In this document: positions 27,252 to 39,519 of the stretch, in pieces
Layout of the letters: each line of letters starts with the position of its first letter
How positions within the stretch are numbered: the stretch's first letter is position 1
DNA from: Wolfiporia cocos
Taxonomy: Eukaryota; Basidiomycota; Agaricomycetes; Polyporales; Phaeolaceae
Assembly (NCBI GenBank): GCA_029448655.1
Contig: JACCLO010000001.1
Span: forward strand, 4,092,001 to 4,156,000
Length of the DNA stretch: 64,000 bases
Direction of reading: 5' to 3'
Notes under the pieces: generated by a model
What the model was told of the DNA's origin: nothing
The model's database searches: none
What the model saw: the letters and a program-made list of their open reading frames with translations, nothing else
Program-made: the position numbers and the translations under genes

Positions 27252-27839
27252 GAAGTACGTTCGTGTTCACCCATGTCTTGCGCGATGGTCCCGGAGACGA
27301 AGATAGGAACTCACTCATGTGTTCTGTACATCATAGCATAGCAAGGATTTCGCAGGTATTTAATTCTAGCAGTTGTTCTCGATTTTGCTTTTACTGGTTC
27401 TCCATCCCATTAACTCAGAAGATTTTCATTGATACCTTAAACACTATTGTCTGGCAGATCGTGTGGTCGCACAGACTGAGCGAATGCTAGTCCGTCAACT
27501 CACAGAGATTTCCTTGACCTGCTGTGGCAAACCTCTGGCGTAGTATCAACAGGTGTCTGAACCCTGCGCTGGTTTCATGTCTCAACTGCGATCTGGATTT
27601 GATACGGGACCACTCGTGCTAGTTACATCGACCCTTTCTTTGATGACCAGTTGCCGAGGGCCAACCAATATAGTACGCGGTGGGCTTTTCTCACTGTGTC
27701 CTGCCGCCGGCAGATTCGACTACAAGGCATACTCCTTCAGATGCAAAATTTCCTTCCAGATCCATTGAATGCAGCAACTCCATTCAAAGAGCCATTCAGG
27801 CGTCGGACCCATGAACAACCAGTCGAGTCCAAACCCTGC

Positions 27840-27879
<40 letters not shown>

Positions 27880-28221
27880 CTACAGGAGGACATGGCTCGT
27901 AGACAGAGCAACTCACAGTATTGAGATGAGAAATCCGAATAAGCTCATGCGACTCACCTGCCCCACCCCACAATGAGGCGGATCATGCGACGCGACAGCG
28001 TGTAGTAAGTGATGGAGAGAACTGTATGCAGTCAAATTACCAAGGCATGCATCAAGGCATTGAAGTGGGGTCGAAGTCTGCTCGGCGTAATTCATTCACT
28101 GAGCGCTGCCTAGATGCTTTGTCCACCTATGACCTAGAGGATGAGCCACATAATGGCCGTGCAGAGGAACGATTCCCATGGGAGGGCAGTGGTCGCGTCA
28201 ATGGATGGTCCCACGGATTAG
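27252..28221. other. Intergenic with microsatellite
   Basis: ERO1 3' flank, a short stretch of broken frames (27450-27830), the GT repeat at 27842, and an open frame at 28026-28253 (75 codons) with no recognised domain. No supported gene. Confidence 0.5.
27842..27878 (+). repeat. (GT)18 microsatellite
   Basis: An uninterrupted dinucleotide tract of 37 bases, probably length-variable between strains. Confidence 0.97.
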
Positions 28222-28731
28222 ATGGAGCTAGAGGACGATCGCCCAAGTTGTAGCTTGCTCAATTTCAGCCTGTCTCATGATCACCCGGTCAAGGGTTCAC
28301 TTTGCGACCGAGATAGAGACAAAGGCAATCATAGGGGTCCCAGCTCCCCGGTGTCCCAGCTCCCCGGATGGAAAAGACCGCCGGTAAAGATACGAAGAAA
28401 GCTGATAAGACACAAAGATTCGCCCTCGACGAGTAGCCAGAGTGCAACTAGAGGCAACGTGGCGGAAACGGTTGTCACAGAACAGACCAGACGGCCCCAG
28501 TTCCGCAATCGCGTGGTGCCAAGCCTGCTCACACCGGGGGAAGCTGCTGAACTTGAGCTTGCATTAAGGAAGTTCTGGGGTTCGTACCGAGCGCGAGCAT
28601 CGATACCGAGCGTACAGCGTATGCCGCTTCGAGCTGATCGTGTGAGATCCGTGAACGCAGGAAGAGCGGAGAGCCGGGATGTTCGCTTGAGAAATCGGTA
28701 CTTGATGGCAGCAAAAGCGACAGCATCTTGA
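28222..28731 (+). CDS. Hypothetical basic protein, 169 residues (doubtful)
   Basis: An intronless frame starting MELEDDRPSCSLLNFSLSHD, rich in Arg and Ser (PPVKIRRKLIRHKDSPSTSS), with a more regular part LTPGEAAELELALRKFWGSY. No domain recognised. It may be joined by splicing to the overlapping frame at 28026-28253, or be a chance frame upstream of the membrane glycoprotein gene. The helix-like LELALRKFW segment is the only sign of real protein. Confidence 0.3.
   Translation: MELEDDRPSCSLLNFSLSHDHPVKGSLCDRDRDKGNHRGPSSPVSQLPGWKRPPVKIRRKLIRHKDSPSTSSQSATRGNVAETVVTEQTRRPQFRNRVVPSLLTPGEAAELELALRKFWGSYRARASIPSVQRMPLRADRVRSVNAGRAESRDVRLRNRYLMAAKATAS
28337..28368 (+). repeat. 16-bp tandem duplication
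   Basis: A 15-base unit (gtcccagctccccgg) occurs twice, one base apart, inside the doubtful 28222-28731 frame. Confidence 0.85.
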
Positions 28732-28958
28732 GTGCACGAAGCAGCGGGGCGGGAGAGCGAGCACGAGGGCCCGCGCGGCTATTGTCGGCACCCAATGACT
28801 GCAATCTCCTAATCGGGCAAGAAGGCACTTCCTGGCTGGAAACTGGAAAGCGACCGCCCACCGGACGACGACGATCTCAACAGCGCTCTCGCCCAGCTCA
28901 GCGCTCTACCACCTTCCAACCTTACCCGCTCGATGCGTTTCACCGCTTGTCGGTGACA

Positions 28959-30801
28959 ATGATCATACTTGACGACTCCGAAGAGCACCATCACTCCTCC
29001 AAGCTCTCCGACGACGCTCATTCAGTAGTTCGATCTTCCACCCCTACTCCCTCTCTCCCGAGCTACGAGTCATCTCAGGCATTACAAGCACCTAGGCGGT
29101 CCCTCGAGGAGGAAGAGGAACAATCACCAGAATCGCAACCACAGCGACCCACGCGGACATGGTGGCCGAAACGCACCAACGCACGCTTTCGCCGAGCGAT
29201 CTTGTACGCGCTTGTGATTTACTTCTTCCTCACTGTATCTGTTGGTGTCCCGGTGATTGTCACAGTAAGTGGCTTCTTGCTCATGCACTTGTAGAGATGA
29301 ATCCCTCGACAGCGATTACGACATCACGGCACCGACCACCAAGACTACCCGTTTCCCACTATCTCTGGTTCCTCCAGCCTGATCGCTGTCGGCAGCACCG
29401 CACCGCTGCTCGTATCGTCCGCCGTCGGGTGCAACGAATGGTCAGAAGAGTCGAAGACCGAGTCAACGTGAGTCGTGCTCTACGGCCGATCTCCTCTGGC
29501 TCACATTTTCTCAGGCTCCAATATGTTGTGCCACTAGACGGCCTTGTCTTCCTCCACTCGAACGTGACGTACACAAGCAACGGTACGACCACGCCCGGGA
29601 TCACCGGTTCGCTCATCGTTGGTGTCAACTCAGACCCAAACGCCATCGACGCCATCGTGTCCGTGACAATGCGCTACTCAGATCAGGCCCTGAGGAACCG
29701 AACAAGCGTGTGCTTGATGAATGTTTCGAATAGCAATGGTCTTTATCTCTACGTCCCATCGAATCTGACCTCGAATGACACGCTTGTCTTCAACATGACG
29801 TTCCTCTTCCCTCAAGTCCCGTCGCTACAAATATCCGAATTCATGACCATGCTGCCTCATTTCGACCAGTATTTCACCGATCTCTCGCCGTATGTTGTCT
29901 TCGACAAGGTATCGCTCGGCGGGCCGAGGTCCAGGGTCGAGGTTGGGGTGAGTCTCACAGTGCTATTGTTCGAAGCTTTCTTTGATTTGCTTGCTATAGA
30001 ACATGGAGGCGACCACGCTCGCGGTCAAGACTGCGCTGGCGGCGATCGAGGGTAGTTTCAACGTGTCTGATTCTCTTGTTCTAGAAACCGTCTCCGCGTA
30101 CGTGCCGGTTCCTTTCCCTCGCTTGACTGAGTGCTGACCGAGCCACTAGCCCGATTAACGTCAACATTTCTCTTTACAATGCTGGCCAATATAGAGAGCC
30201 AACTTTCCTCGACGTTAGCACGGGTAATGCGTAAGTCCCACGCTCATGTTGCATGATTGTAGATGCTTACTCGGTCCACAGTGCCCTCAATGCGAGCGTT
30301 TCTCTATACCTGCCACCGTCAGCTCCCAAGACAAGTAGCATGCCTAATTTCATGACCCGGTTCCAAACCTTTAATGCCCCGCTCGCGGTCGCGGTCTCGC
30401 ATATGCAGGGCTCGGCAGCCTCCGCGCTGCAGCTGCGCGGCGAGAACAGCGTTGGGGAAGCGCTTATCGTCGTCGATAGCAAATATTCGGGCACATTCGA
30501 TGTCTCGACAACGTTCGCAGATGCGGACGTACTCACATCGAATGTCGACGATATGGACGAGCTTGCGCAGTTCGACCTGAACATGTACAATGCGGCGTCA
30601 ACGACAGCGAGCGCGGGCGCGGGCACGACTTCGGAACGGACTATCGACTTCGACAACATCGAGACATCAAGCCTGTCCGGATGGGTAGGCACCGGCACAC
30701 GGCCGCCAACGCCGCCACCACCACAAAAATACTTTGATGGGCAGGGCCACGTCGAAGTTATCTCAACTCTCAGCCCCGTCGCTCTGCTGCTTGGCCCATA
30801 G
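28959..30801 (+). CDS. Single-pass membrane glycoprotein of unknown function
   Basis: Starts MIILDDSEEHHHSSKLSDDA with a cytoplasmic acidic, Ser/Pro-rich tail of about 70 residues. A membrane helix of about 24 residues follows (AILYALVIYFFLTVSVGVPV) after an Arg-rich stop (KRTNARFRR), which predicts a type II topology. The large outer part has many N-glycosylation sequons (NVTY, NGTT, NRTS, NVSN, NLTS, NDTL, NMTF) and repeated beta-type patterns (GLVFLHSNVTYTS; VNVNISLYN-like strands). Introns are near 29263-29310, 29470-29516, 29949-29999, 30050-30085, 30099-30149 and 30229-30280. It ends at a TAG (30799-30801) after EVISTLSPVALLLGP. Fungal genomes carry similar unnamed surface proteins; I do not recognise an enzyme motif. 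Confidence 0.75.
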
Positions 30802-31541
30802 TCATGGTCCGATCCCTGCAGTGGGCATGCGTGCCTGCGGCCGGGGTTGGCGTGCGACTTGCTGACGGCGGGAAGGGTCTCTGGCGAGAAGTCTGTCGTG
30901 TAGAGTAGTGTATTTCTAGCTCGGAGGGCTGGTTCATGGACAGTCCTATTTACCCTTCTTTCAGCCCAGCTTGCGCATCGTCATGTTCATCATGCTACCG
31001 CTCCTTGCTATGGGCTCGCACATGCACACGTACTAACTTTCTTTCCTGTGGCATACTTAGTACACTGCTCTTGATTCTGCGCAGCATAATCTTATTGTCG
31101 TTTAGTTGGACAGCTTGTAGGACTTGTTCGCATCTCGCCGTGGTTGGCTGGGCCTGTTATGGGTCCATCTGGGTGCGCCGGAACGATCTGCGTCGCGATC
31201 ATCCGCGGAATTGGAAGCGGTGAAGCGGGCTCTGCGCCTTCGATGTCTCGCCAGCGCAGTGATCAGGGACGCGGATTGTGCAAGCAGCAAGTGTAATCCC
31301 ATCAAATGCACCGGGCGATCTGCAGGTGCTCGTGCCCGGGCACCGCCACCTCGGGGAACACGTCGCGTGAATGCGGAAGGCAGTTCCCACGGCGCGAGGA
31401 TGAGCTGGGGTCGCCCACGTATCTCGCATTCACCATCACATAACGTTCACAGCTCTTTCATAGCGATACGTGTCGTTGCAGGCGAGCGTATTGCCAGGTA
31501 TAACCCGTCAAGGCCCACACGCTAACCGGACACCCAACATC
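30802..31541. other. Intergenic: 3' flank and SCP160 promoter
   Basis: Both neighbours read rightward. Frames here are short and mutually shadowed. No repeat or RNA gene recognised. Confidence 0.55.
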
Positions 31542-34500
31542 ATGTCTCTCACTGCCGCCGACTACCAGGTATCTCCTGCCGCCCGCACGCCATACCACAT
31601 CCGTTGACCAGCTTTGCACAGAAAAGCCACGGGCTGGACGGGACGCAGGAGACTGCTTCGCCTCCGCCCGATTCTCTGCCGGTCGATGCTGCGCCCACCG
31701 AGCTCGACTCGCCGGAGCAGTTCCCGACCCTCGCTCCGTCGATCCAGGGCGCGACCCAGGGCGCGAACTGGCCGGCTGCTGGCCCCCGCATCAAGGCCGC
31801 GGTGGCAAAGCAGCCGGTCTTCGCAGACTCTTTCATGCTATCGTCGTCGGAGATGGCAGCCACCGGCATGGACGGCAAGCCCACCACCGCGGGCGAGGTC
31901 ATCAAGCAGGTCAGCGCGCAGTTCAAGGTCAAGATCGACGCGTCCACGAACCAGAAACTCCGCCAGACCACGTTCCTCTTCAAGGCCGACTCGCAGAAGG
32001 ATCTGGACAAGGCGAAGCGCTCCCTGCTCGCGCAGCTCAGCCCCTCCGTACGTCTCATTCTCATTCACACTGCACCCGTCGCTCATGCGCGCATCCAGGC
32101 TACCATCACGCTCAACGCGCCGGCCTCGACCATCCCGAGCATCATTGGTCCCAAGGGTGCGACACTCAAGAAGGTGCGCGACCAGACCAACGTGCGCATC
32201 GACATCCCCCGGCGCGACCTCAACGGCAACGGCGCGACGCAGTCCGGTGCGGCTACCCCGCAGGCCAACGATGACGAAGAGGACGAGCCCACGGTACCCA
32301 TCACGATCACTGGCCCTCAGCCCCTCGCCCTCGAGGCGCAGGCGCTGCTCAACGAGATAATTGCCACGAAACGCCGGTACTCGACCCAGCGCGTCCGTGA
32401 CATACCCGCGCATGTCCTGCCTTTCCTTGTTCCGCGCTACAGCCAATTCATCGCCGCTGCGGATAACGGAGAGGTCAGCCTTACTCTTAACCGGGAACTG
32501 CGCGAGATCGCGGTGTCCGGCGAGCGCACGGCGGTAGGGCGCGCCGCCGACGCGATTCGCTCTGCTATGGGGTACTTCTCGAACGAGTTGACGTCTGTCC
32601 GGCTCACACTCCCCAAGCGTCAACACCGCCTGCTTATCGGAAAGAATGCGGATGATATCGTGGCAAAGGGCAAGTGTTCGGTGATCGTGCCGGCGTTCGA
32701 TGAGTCCAGCGATGAGATCACAGTCTGGGGTAAGAATCCCGATCTCGGGGCTGGTCTCGCGGCGGTGATGGAGAAGGCGAACTCGGCATACATCCATGAG
32801 TTCCCGCTTCCCGGTCCAATCTCGCTCTCGCGCCAGCTGCTCACATACTTCACGCGCATCGACTACCCCAAGACGCTGAGCGCGGAAACCGGCGTATCGG
32901 TCTTCACTCCGCCGGAATCTGCGGCCAACAAGGCATCGGTGCTTAATGTGGACATTATCGGCGAGAAGTCCTCGGTAGACGCCGCTGTCAGCCAGCTCTC
33001 TGCATTGATCGGCAAGCTCATCGGCGCGACGAAGGAGGTGCAGATTGACTGGCTCGTGCACCCCATCCTAATCCACGGTAACAAGAACGCGAAGAAGTAT
33101 GCATTCGTACTCATGTTGCTAATCATGTCTGATGTTCCACTACGATCTGTAGGATCAAGTCGTTCCACGAGAACCACAACGTGCTCGTCTTCTTCCCGCC
33201 TGAGTCCGCGGAACAGTCGTCGGTTCTCCTCGTTTACGACCCCACAACCCCCAACGCGTCCCCGTCCCCTGGCGAGAAAGCCAAGGATCTGGAGGACGTG
33301 GAGAAGGAGCTGCTCAAGATGGCGCGCGATGCCGCGGACGTGAAGACACAGACCCTGACTATCGAGAAGAAGTGGCACGATGCTGTGGTTGGCAATGGCG
33401 GCACTACCCTCAACGCGTGAGTAACGAGCAGATCTTCGGTCTGACCGTGCTTGCTGAAAGGGATGGTGCAGGATCATCGGCGAGGACAGGACGCTGTCCA
33501 TCAAGGTTGGTGCTGAGGCGTGGGACGCGACTACCGAGGACATCATCCTGGTGCGCGGTGCCAGCGCCGACGTTGAGCGTGCGGTCAAGGAGATCCAACA
33601 GATTGTGGAGCGTGCCAAGAACGACGAAATTATTAACAGCTACGTGCGTGTACCGTATTCACTGGATGACGGTTCGAGTGTGGCTGAATTGCCCCCGCGT
33701 GATTGTAGGCGGTCGAGTTCGACATTAGTCGAGAGTATGTCGGCAGGATCGTTGGAGCCCAGGGCTCAGGCGTGAACAAGCTGCGGGATTCGCTCGGTGT
33801 CAGGATTGACTTCTCGGATGAGCAAGACGACAAGGAGCAGTTCGTCACGGCTGGCAAGAAGAAGAAGGCGGTTCCCCACCAAAAATCGCACGTGAAGGTA
33901 TGTCGCAATTAAGCGGGATGTCGAGGTCCAAGCTAACGTGTCGTTAGATCGTGGGCCGTAAGGAGAATGTCGAAGAGGCCAAGAAGCGCATTCTCGCACA
34001 GGTCGAGCGACTCGTGAGCTCTACTTTTTGCGCTTTTACTTTACATGGACACTCATGTAACGCGAACAGGCCGATGAGACGCAGGAGGTTCTCAAGATCC
34101 CTCACGAGTACCATGCTGGCTTGATCGGACAGAGTGGGAAATACGTCATCCGCCTTGAGGAGAAGTATGGTGTCATGATCACATTCCCCCGCGGGGCGTC
34201 CGAGAACGGTGAAGGCAGAGGTCGGGAGCCTCTGAAGCCTGATGAGGTCCTCATCAAGGGTGGTAGGAAGGGTGTCGCAGGCGCGAAGTCTGAGCTGCTG
34301 GACGTAAGTGTCACAGCGTGGCGCATCAAGACAGCATCATTAGCGCTCACTTTTACAGGCTGTCGAGTTCGAGAAGGAAAACAACAAGGTCCTCAAGTTC
34401 ACCGTGCCCTCCCGTGCGGTCGCGCGCATCCTGGGCAAGTCTGGCGCGAGTATCAACGAGATCAAAGATGCCACTGGAGCCCAGATTGACGTCGACCGCG

Positions 34501-35864
34501 CGCCCGACGATCAGGTCGCCAACATCACCGTCCGTGGTACGAAGGACGCCATTGCGGAAGCGAAGGAGGCTATCCTGAAGATCGCCGACCAGGTTGGCGA
34601 GGAGACGACCGACTCTTTGCAGATCGAGAGCCGGTTCCACCGCACCATTATCGGTGCAGGTGGCCAGGGCCTGAAGGAGCTCATCAACCGCTGCGGTGGT
34701 CCTACGGACTCGAAGGCTCAGGCGGGCTTGGTTCGCTTGTGAGTATTTCCCTTTTGCCCGCTATGTGCGGGTCCTGCTGCACCGTATTGACCCTGTGTCA
34801 TAGCCCCCGTCAGGGCGAGCCGTCCGACGAGGTCCGTCTCCGCGGAGAGCCGAAGGTTGTCGCGAAGATCAAGGAGGAACTGGAGAAGACCGTCGCTGCG
34901 CTGCGCGACCGCGTCGTGCTCGCCGTCGACATCCCGGCTGCTCAGCACCGCGGGATGATCGGACGGGGCGGCCAGCACCTCAACGACCTGCAGAACCGTC
35001 ATGGCGTGCAGGTGCAGTTCCCCGGCTCCCGCTCGTACTACCAAGTCGATGAGCCCGAGAATGCTGCCGAATTCGACGACGCCGACCCTGCCAACATCGT
35101 CAAGGTGTCTGGGCCTCGTGCTGCTTGCGAGAGAGCTGTGGAAGATCTCAAGGTATGTTGTCCGGTACTTGGGCAATGGACTGGTGCTAAGTTTCACGTC
35201 GCCTGTAGAGTCAGATCAGGCCCCCCGCTGCTGACCCCGTTACTGCCACCCTGACTGTGCCCCTGAAATATCACCATGCAGTCACGCAACAGGGCAACCT
35301 GTTCAGACAGCTGCGTTCGGCCGGCGTGCAGGTTGAGCAATCTGTCTTTCCACAAAAGCCAGCTGTTCCTCCCCACCCCGTCATACAGGCGGACGCCTCG
35401 GAGGCCCGCATTGATGACATTGACACCAACGCCGCTCCCGAGGTTCAATGGCAGGTTGTGTCGAACTATCAGGATGCCGAGGAGGGAGACTCGGAGTGGA
35501 CCTTCAGAGCTCGCGACCAAGCTGGTCTTGATCGGGCTCTCAGTCTCACGAAAGAGGCCATTGAGCGTGCAGAGGAGATGTCGCATGTTGGTTTCTTGAC
35601 TCTCCCGAACCGCCTCAGCTTCCCTCGGATCGTCGGCGCCAAGGGAGCCAATGTCGCACGTCTCCGGAACGAGAGCGGTGCTGATATCACCGTCAGTCGC
35701 GAAGACAACACTGTCACTATCGTTGGTGAGTATAATCACTCTTGCTTCACTCGTTGGTTGCTGATCGGCCCTTAGGTACGGAGACTGCTATTGAGACTGC
35801 CAAGGCAGCTATCCTCAAAATCGTGTCTGGCAACAGCCGACCGCGAGGTCGTCGCGATGATTAA
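31542..35864 (+). CDS. SCP160: Multi-KH RNA-binding protein, Scp160/vigilin family
   Basis: Polysome- and ER-associated RNA-binding protein built of tandem KH domains. The first exon is 27 nt (31542-31568, MSLTAADYQ) and joins 31622 to give KSHGLDGTQE. KH GxxG motifs appear in order: IIGPKGATLKKV, a degenerate LIGKNADDIV, VVGNGGTTLNA, IVGAQGSGVNKL, LIGQSGKYVIRL, ILGKSGASINEI, IIGAGGQGLKEL, MIGRGGQHLNDL and IVGAKGANVARL. At least seven look able to bind nucleic acid; others, including regions between 32400 and 33100, are decayed KH folds, as usual in this family. It ends with the basic SGNSRPRGRRDD. About nine introns. The length of around 1250 residues matches Scp160/vigilin. It is convergent with SR140, 206 bases away. 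Confidence 0.93.
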
Positions 35865-36070
35865 AATCTCTCGTATGCATTTTGCTGTAGGACTGTGGGT
35901 GAGGGAGGGATCTGCAATGAAGTCGCACAATTATCATACTAGCTATCGGATATACCACAGTTTCGCGCATTGCTACAGCATTTCGAGGGTAATGGTAGTT
36001 CGAACAAGTATAACATGGAACAATTCGTGCACGAGAGCAAAGTAACAACAAATATAAATGTATGAACGAG

Positions 36071-38916
36071 TCAGACATCCACCGGGGCACCATCAATGTC
36101 ATCTTCCATAGGCTCCCCGTCCAGAGGTTCCCCATCCAAAGATTCCCCGTCCATGGGTTCACCATCCAAATCTGCATACGCTATTAGCTCCCCGTCCACA
36201 TCGTCGATAGGTACGCCATCGACATCTTCATTGAGCGGCTCCCCGTCCACATCGTCCACCGGTTCGCCATCGACATCGCTGCCAACATCCATTGGCTCGC
36301 CATCGTCGGAATCTGCAGCTGGTGCTGGAGGTGCGGGCATGTTCGTGACCTCTTCTGCGGGCTTGAAAACACTCGCTTTGAACTTGGATGTGAACGTGGG
36401 TGTAGTCTCCTTGACCTCGCTGACGACCTGCTCCTGTTGGGGCTGGGATTCTTGGACTGTCGACCCCTCCAACCTGGTTCGTAGGTCCATAGTGAACTCT
36501 GGCGGGAAAACGATCCAATCTTCCCAGATATCAACTACTGCAGTGATTTGCTTCTTGAATGTCTCCGCAGTAATGCGCCCCGGGAAGGAATGGTAAATAG
36601 TCGACAAGTGGTCGAAGACAAGACCCAAGCGTGACTGGAATTCCTGGCGGAACTTCCAGGCCATAGGCAGTGGGGCTGCTGAATTATGTAGGATGTCGCA
36701 AATGAGGTGAAGTCGGGCAACCTTGCGCGGTACAGCGGTGCCATCGACCACAAGCGAAGCGATGATGATGTCCGCAACCTGTCAAGATGACATAGTGAGT
36801 CGGGAATGCATCAACCTTCAGAGATACCGACCTCTCCCGCGGCTTCAGCGTGCTCGAGGCTGAACGCCATGCATCGAGCGATTTCTCCGCGTCTGCCGGT
36901 CATGGCCCGTAGCATGGCTTCAAACCGGCGGCGAGCTAGCTTTCCAAGCTCGTTCTTCCGAACTCGTTCTCGCTCGGATTCTTCCGCAGAGTCTGTCGAA
37001 TACACGGAATTGTATCCCTGCATATGTAAACATCAGCCATAAGCAGCGATGATAGCGTGAGGAGCTCACGTCGTCGGTGAACTGGGGATCAACAGGTTCT
37101 CGCCGCTCCACCAGTGCTCGGTAGAATCTGTGCCTTCGATGCTGTAACGATAACGTTGAGAGGCCATCATAAAGCTGCCATAGACCGAATTCGCTTACCT
37201 GTTTCTTGAGGAAAGCATACTTCGGATTGGAGCGCTCCCGCGTCTTCAGAGTTTCCTCATAGTCAGCACCGTGCCCCTTGACTTCCGCAGCAACGAGCCT
37301 GATGAACTGGTCTGAAATTTCCTCCTCTTCCGCCCCTAAACCATGAGGGCTCCTCGAGTGTCGTCCCCGTGGTGAATGCGAGTCAAAGCGTCTCTCCTGG
37401 CTGCGTGAGCGGCGACGGCGAGGAGACGGCGAGCGGTCCCTGTCCCACGAGCGGCTGCGCGAGCGGCGAGAAGAGCGGTATCCTGCCTCTCGTGAGTGTG
37501 AGCGCGAACGCGATGGAGACCGGCGGCGGTCGCGTGAACGACTCCTACTCCTGAAGCGTCGTGGAGAATATGATTGGGACCGAGACCTTGAGCGTGATCT
37601 CGAGTGTGACCTCTTGTTCACAACTGAGTGGCATTAAGCCAAGCGTGCGTAATGTGCAGCAGGAGGCAACTCACCGTAGAGCGGTTTGGCCGCCATCGGA
37701 ACGGCCTTACTCCAGCCTACCCGGAGGATCGACCCGCCCCAGTCGAAGCCGTCCAGCTCCCGGAGCGCAGCCTCAGCATCCTTCCGTTTCATGAATGACA
37801 CGAAGCCGCTGAGTCCTGAGTTCTTTGAACGTCGTGTTGCAGTCATGTCCGCCCCAGGACCATGCGTTGCGTCACCGCGGGGCCACATAATTTTCACCTG
37901 TGCATAACGATATGAACACACTATCAACGAGACCCCGACCGGACCACTCACCGAGCCAACAGGCCCGCATCGCGCGAAGAAATTTCCCAGACTCTGCTCG
38001 TTGACGTGAGGCGGAAGGTTGGCCACGAACACATTTGACGTCTGTTCATGGACGCCACAGTGAAACAGCAAATCAAGCCAACCCGGATGAACACCCACCT
38101 CAGGGTCTCCCCGGTCCTTGCTGCCACTTTGCCCTTCGTACGCTATACATGCGATGTCGGCAGACTGTAATTGCAATAGATCGGCCTGCAAGCGTACCTG
38201 CTATGGATGTAACGGATCTTCCGTGGACGGCTACATATAGTTCACCAGCCGTAACATACGCAGTATGCTTAGGGGACTCACCATGACGCGAAAGCCGTGC
38301 TTCCCGATCCGCCTGTTCTCTGAAGGATAACGCGTTGGAGACATTCCGCTCGTATGCCGGACCCAGGCGTACCTTTTAATTTCTTCCAGGAAATGATCCA
38401 TAGCTCGCTTTCCCTTCGGCTTTGGAGCTGCAGGAGGCGGTGAAGGCGGTTGCTGTTGTGATACTGAGACAACATGACACAGTTAGAATGCGTGCTCCCT
38501 CACCAATAGATCATCTTCGAAGCCTCGAAGCGACTGAGAGCCCGTTCCCAACCGGCCTCGGACAGCGGGCGTATACGTTCCAGCCTGACCAGCTTTGACG
38601 AACGCCGACGCGCCCTTCTTCCTGTCCGTGCCCTCGCCTTGGAACTCATCCAGGAACTCCGCGAATGCCCTAGCCGCTTCCTCCTCATCCTCCTTGCGCT
38701 TAGCCTCCGCGGCCTCTTTCTCCTTCTCGCGCTTCGACTTGCGCACGGTTCCCTGTGTATATATCGTGCGCTTCTGATCGTCAACCTCCTTTTGCTGTTA
38801 TAGAGCGGTCGGTGAGCGTGCACGGGGAGAAAGAAGGTCGTATCCGTCGCACTGGGAACGAGGACTCTTCATCGTTGTCAAAGAAAGCGGCGAGTTTGGA
38901 CTTTGTCTTGTCCATG
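36071..38916 (-). CDS. U2 snRNP-associated protein SR140 (U2SURP-like)
   Basis: Spliceosomal protein of the U2 snRNP. It begins MDKTKSKLAAFFDNDEES. A charged Lys/Glu region (RKSKREKEKEAAEAKRKEDE), a Pro/Gln segment and KGKRAMDHFLEEIKR follow. An RRM comes next (TSNVFVANLPPHVNEQSLGN; KIMWPRGD; SGFVSFMKRKDAEAALRELD; RVGWSKAVP). A long Arg/Ser tract follows (about 37410-37620), then a SURP module (EEEEISDQFIRLVAAEV; KYAFLKK; HRRHRFYRALVERREPVDP) and a CID region (RVRKNELGKLARRRFEAML; RKVARLHLICDILHNS; WKFRQEFQSRLGLVFDHL). The tail is acidic with DGEP-type repeats. In metazoan U2SURP the RS region is C-terminal; here it lies between RRM and SURP. About seven introns. The order RRM-SURP-CID makes the family call firm. 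Confidence 0.9.
36074..36300 (-). repeat. Coding repeat encoding DGEP/VDGEP units
   Basis: Short imperfect repeats at the 3' end of the SR140 gene encode about a dozen DGEP-, DVDGEP- or LDGEPM-like units. They form an extremely acidic tail ending DIDGAPVDV. Confidence 0.85.
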
Positions 38917-39519
38917 GTGCCTATTAATCACTTTCAAATATCCGAGCAGTTCAGACTTGAGATTCCCAGATACTCAGAGGCAAGAAAGCAACAGCTGTAG
39001 TAGGGTGCCGCGAAGACGCTGGTGCCAGGATAGACGCCAAATACACACACGGTCTTACAGAATCCACACGAGGACGTTTGGAAACTGGTAATCCATGCAT
39101 AGAAAGGGAGCTATCTCGTCATAAAGGGGTCTTCTACCAGTGCATTCACTTCGAATCGTAGCGTCGTTCCACTTGCACGAAGGAGATGCCGTTTCCTTGT
39201 AAAAGGTCTAAATTCGAGTTCATGGCAGCGCAGGACTACAGTGCTCACTGCTATGGCGCTTCGCGCCACCTTGACATGTTGCAGCCCGCAACAATTCTAT
39301 GATAGCAGCCGGCGAGTTACTTGCTCAAAGGACAGTTACAGCAGAAATCCTTGTTCTCCATTATGTATCCGAGATAGCTGAAACTTGACTGCATGCCGTA
39401 CAAAAAGATATTTAGGCCTACGAACTACTCATTTTCCAACCAAAAGGCATATATCAATCTTCAGCTGGGAGGAGTCTCAAGCTCAAACAATATCAGGCAG
39501 CGACGGATCGCGTGCCCTT
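38917..39519. other. Intergenic: SR140 promoter and double-RING 3' flank
   Basis: Frames are short and broken. No motif recognised. Confidence 0.55.

Noticed and set aside
31838..33061. 407-codon minus-strand frame
   Set aside because: Antisense shadow of the KH-domain gene.
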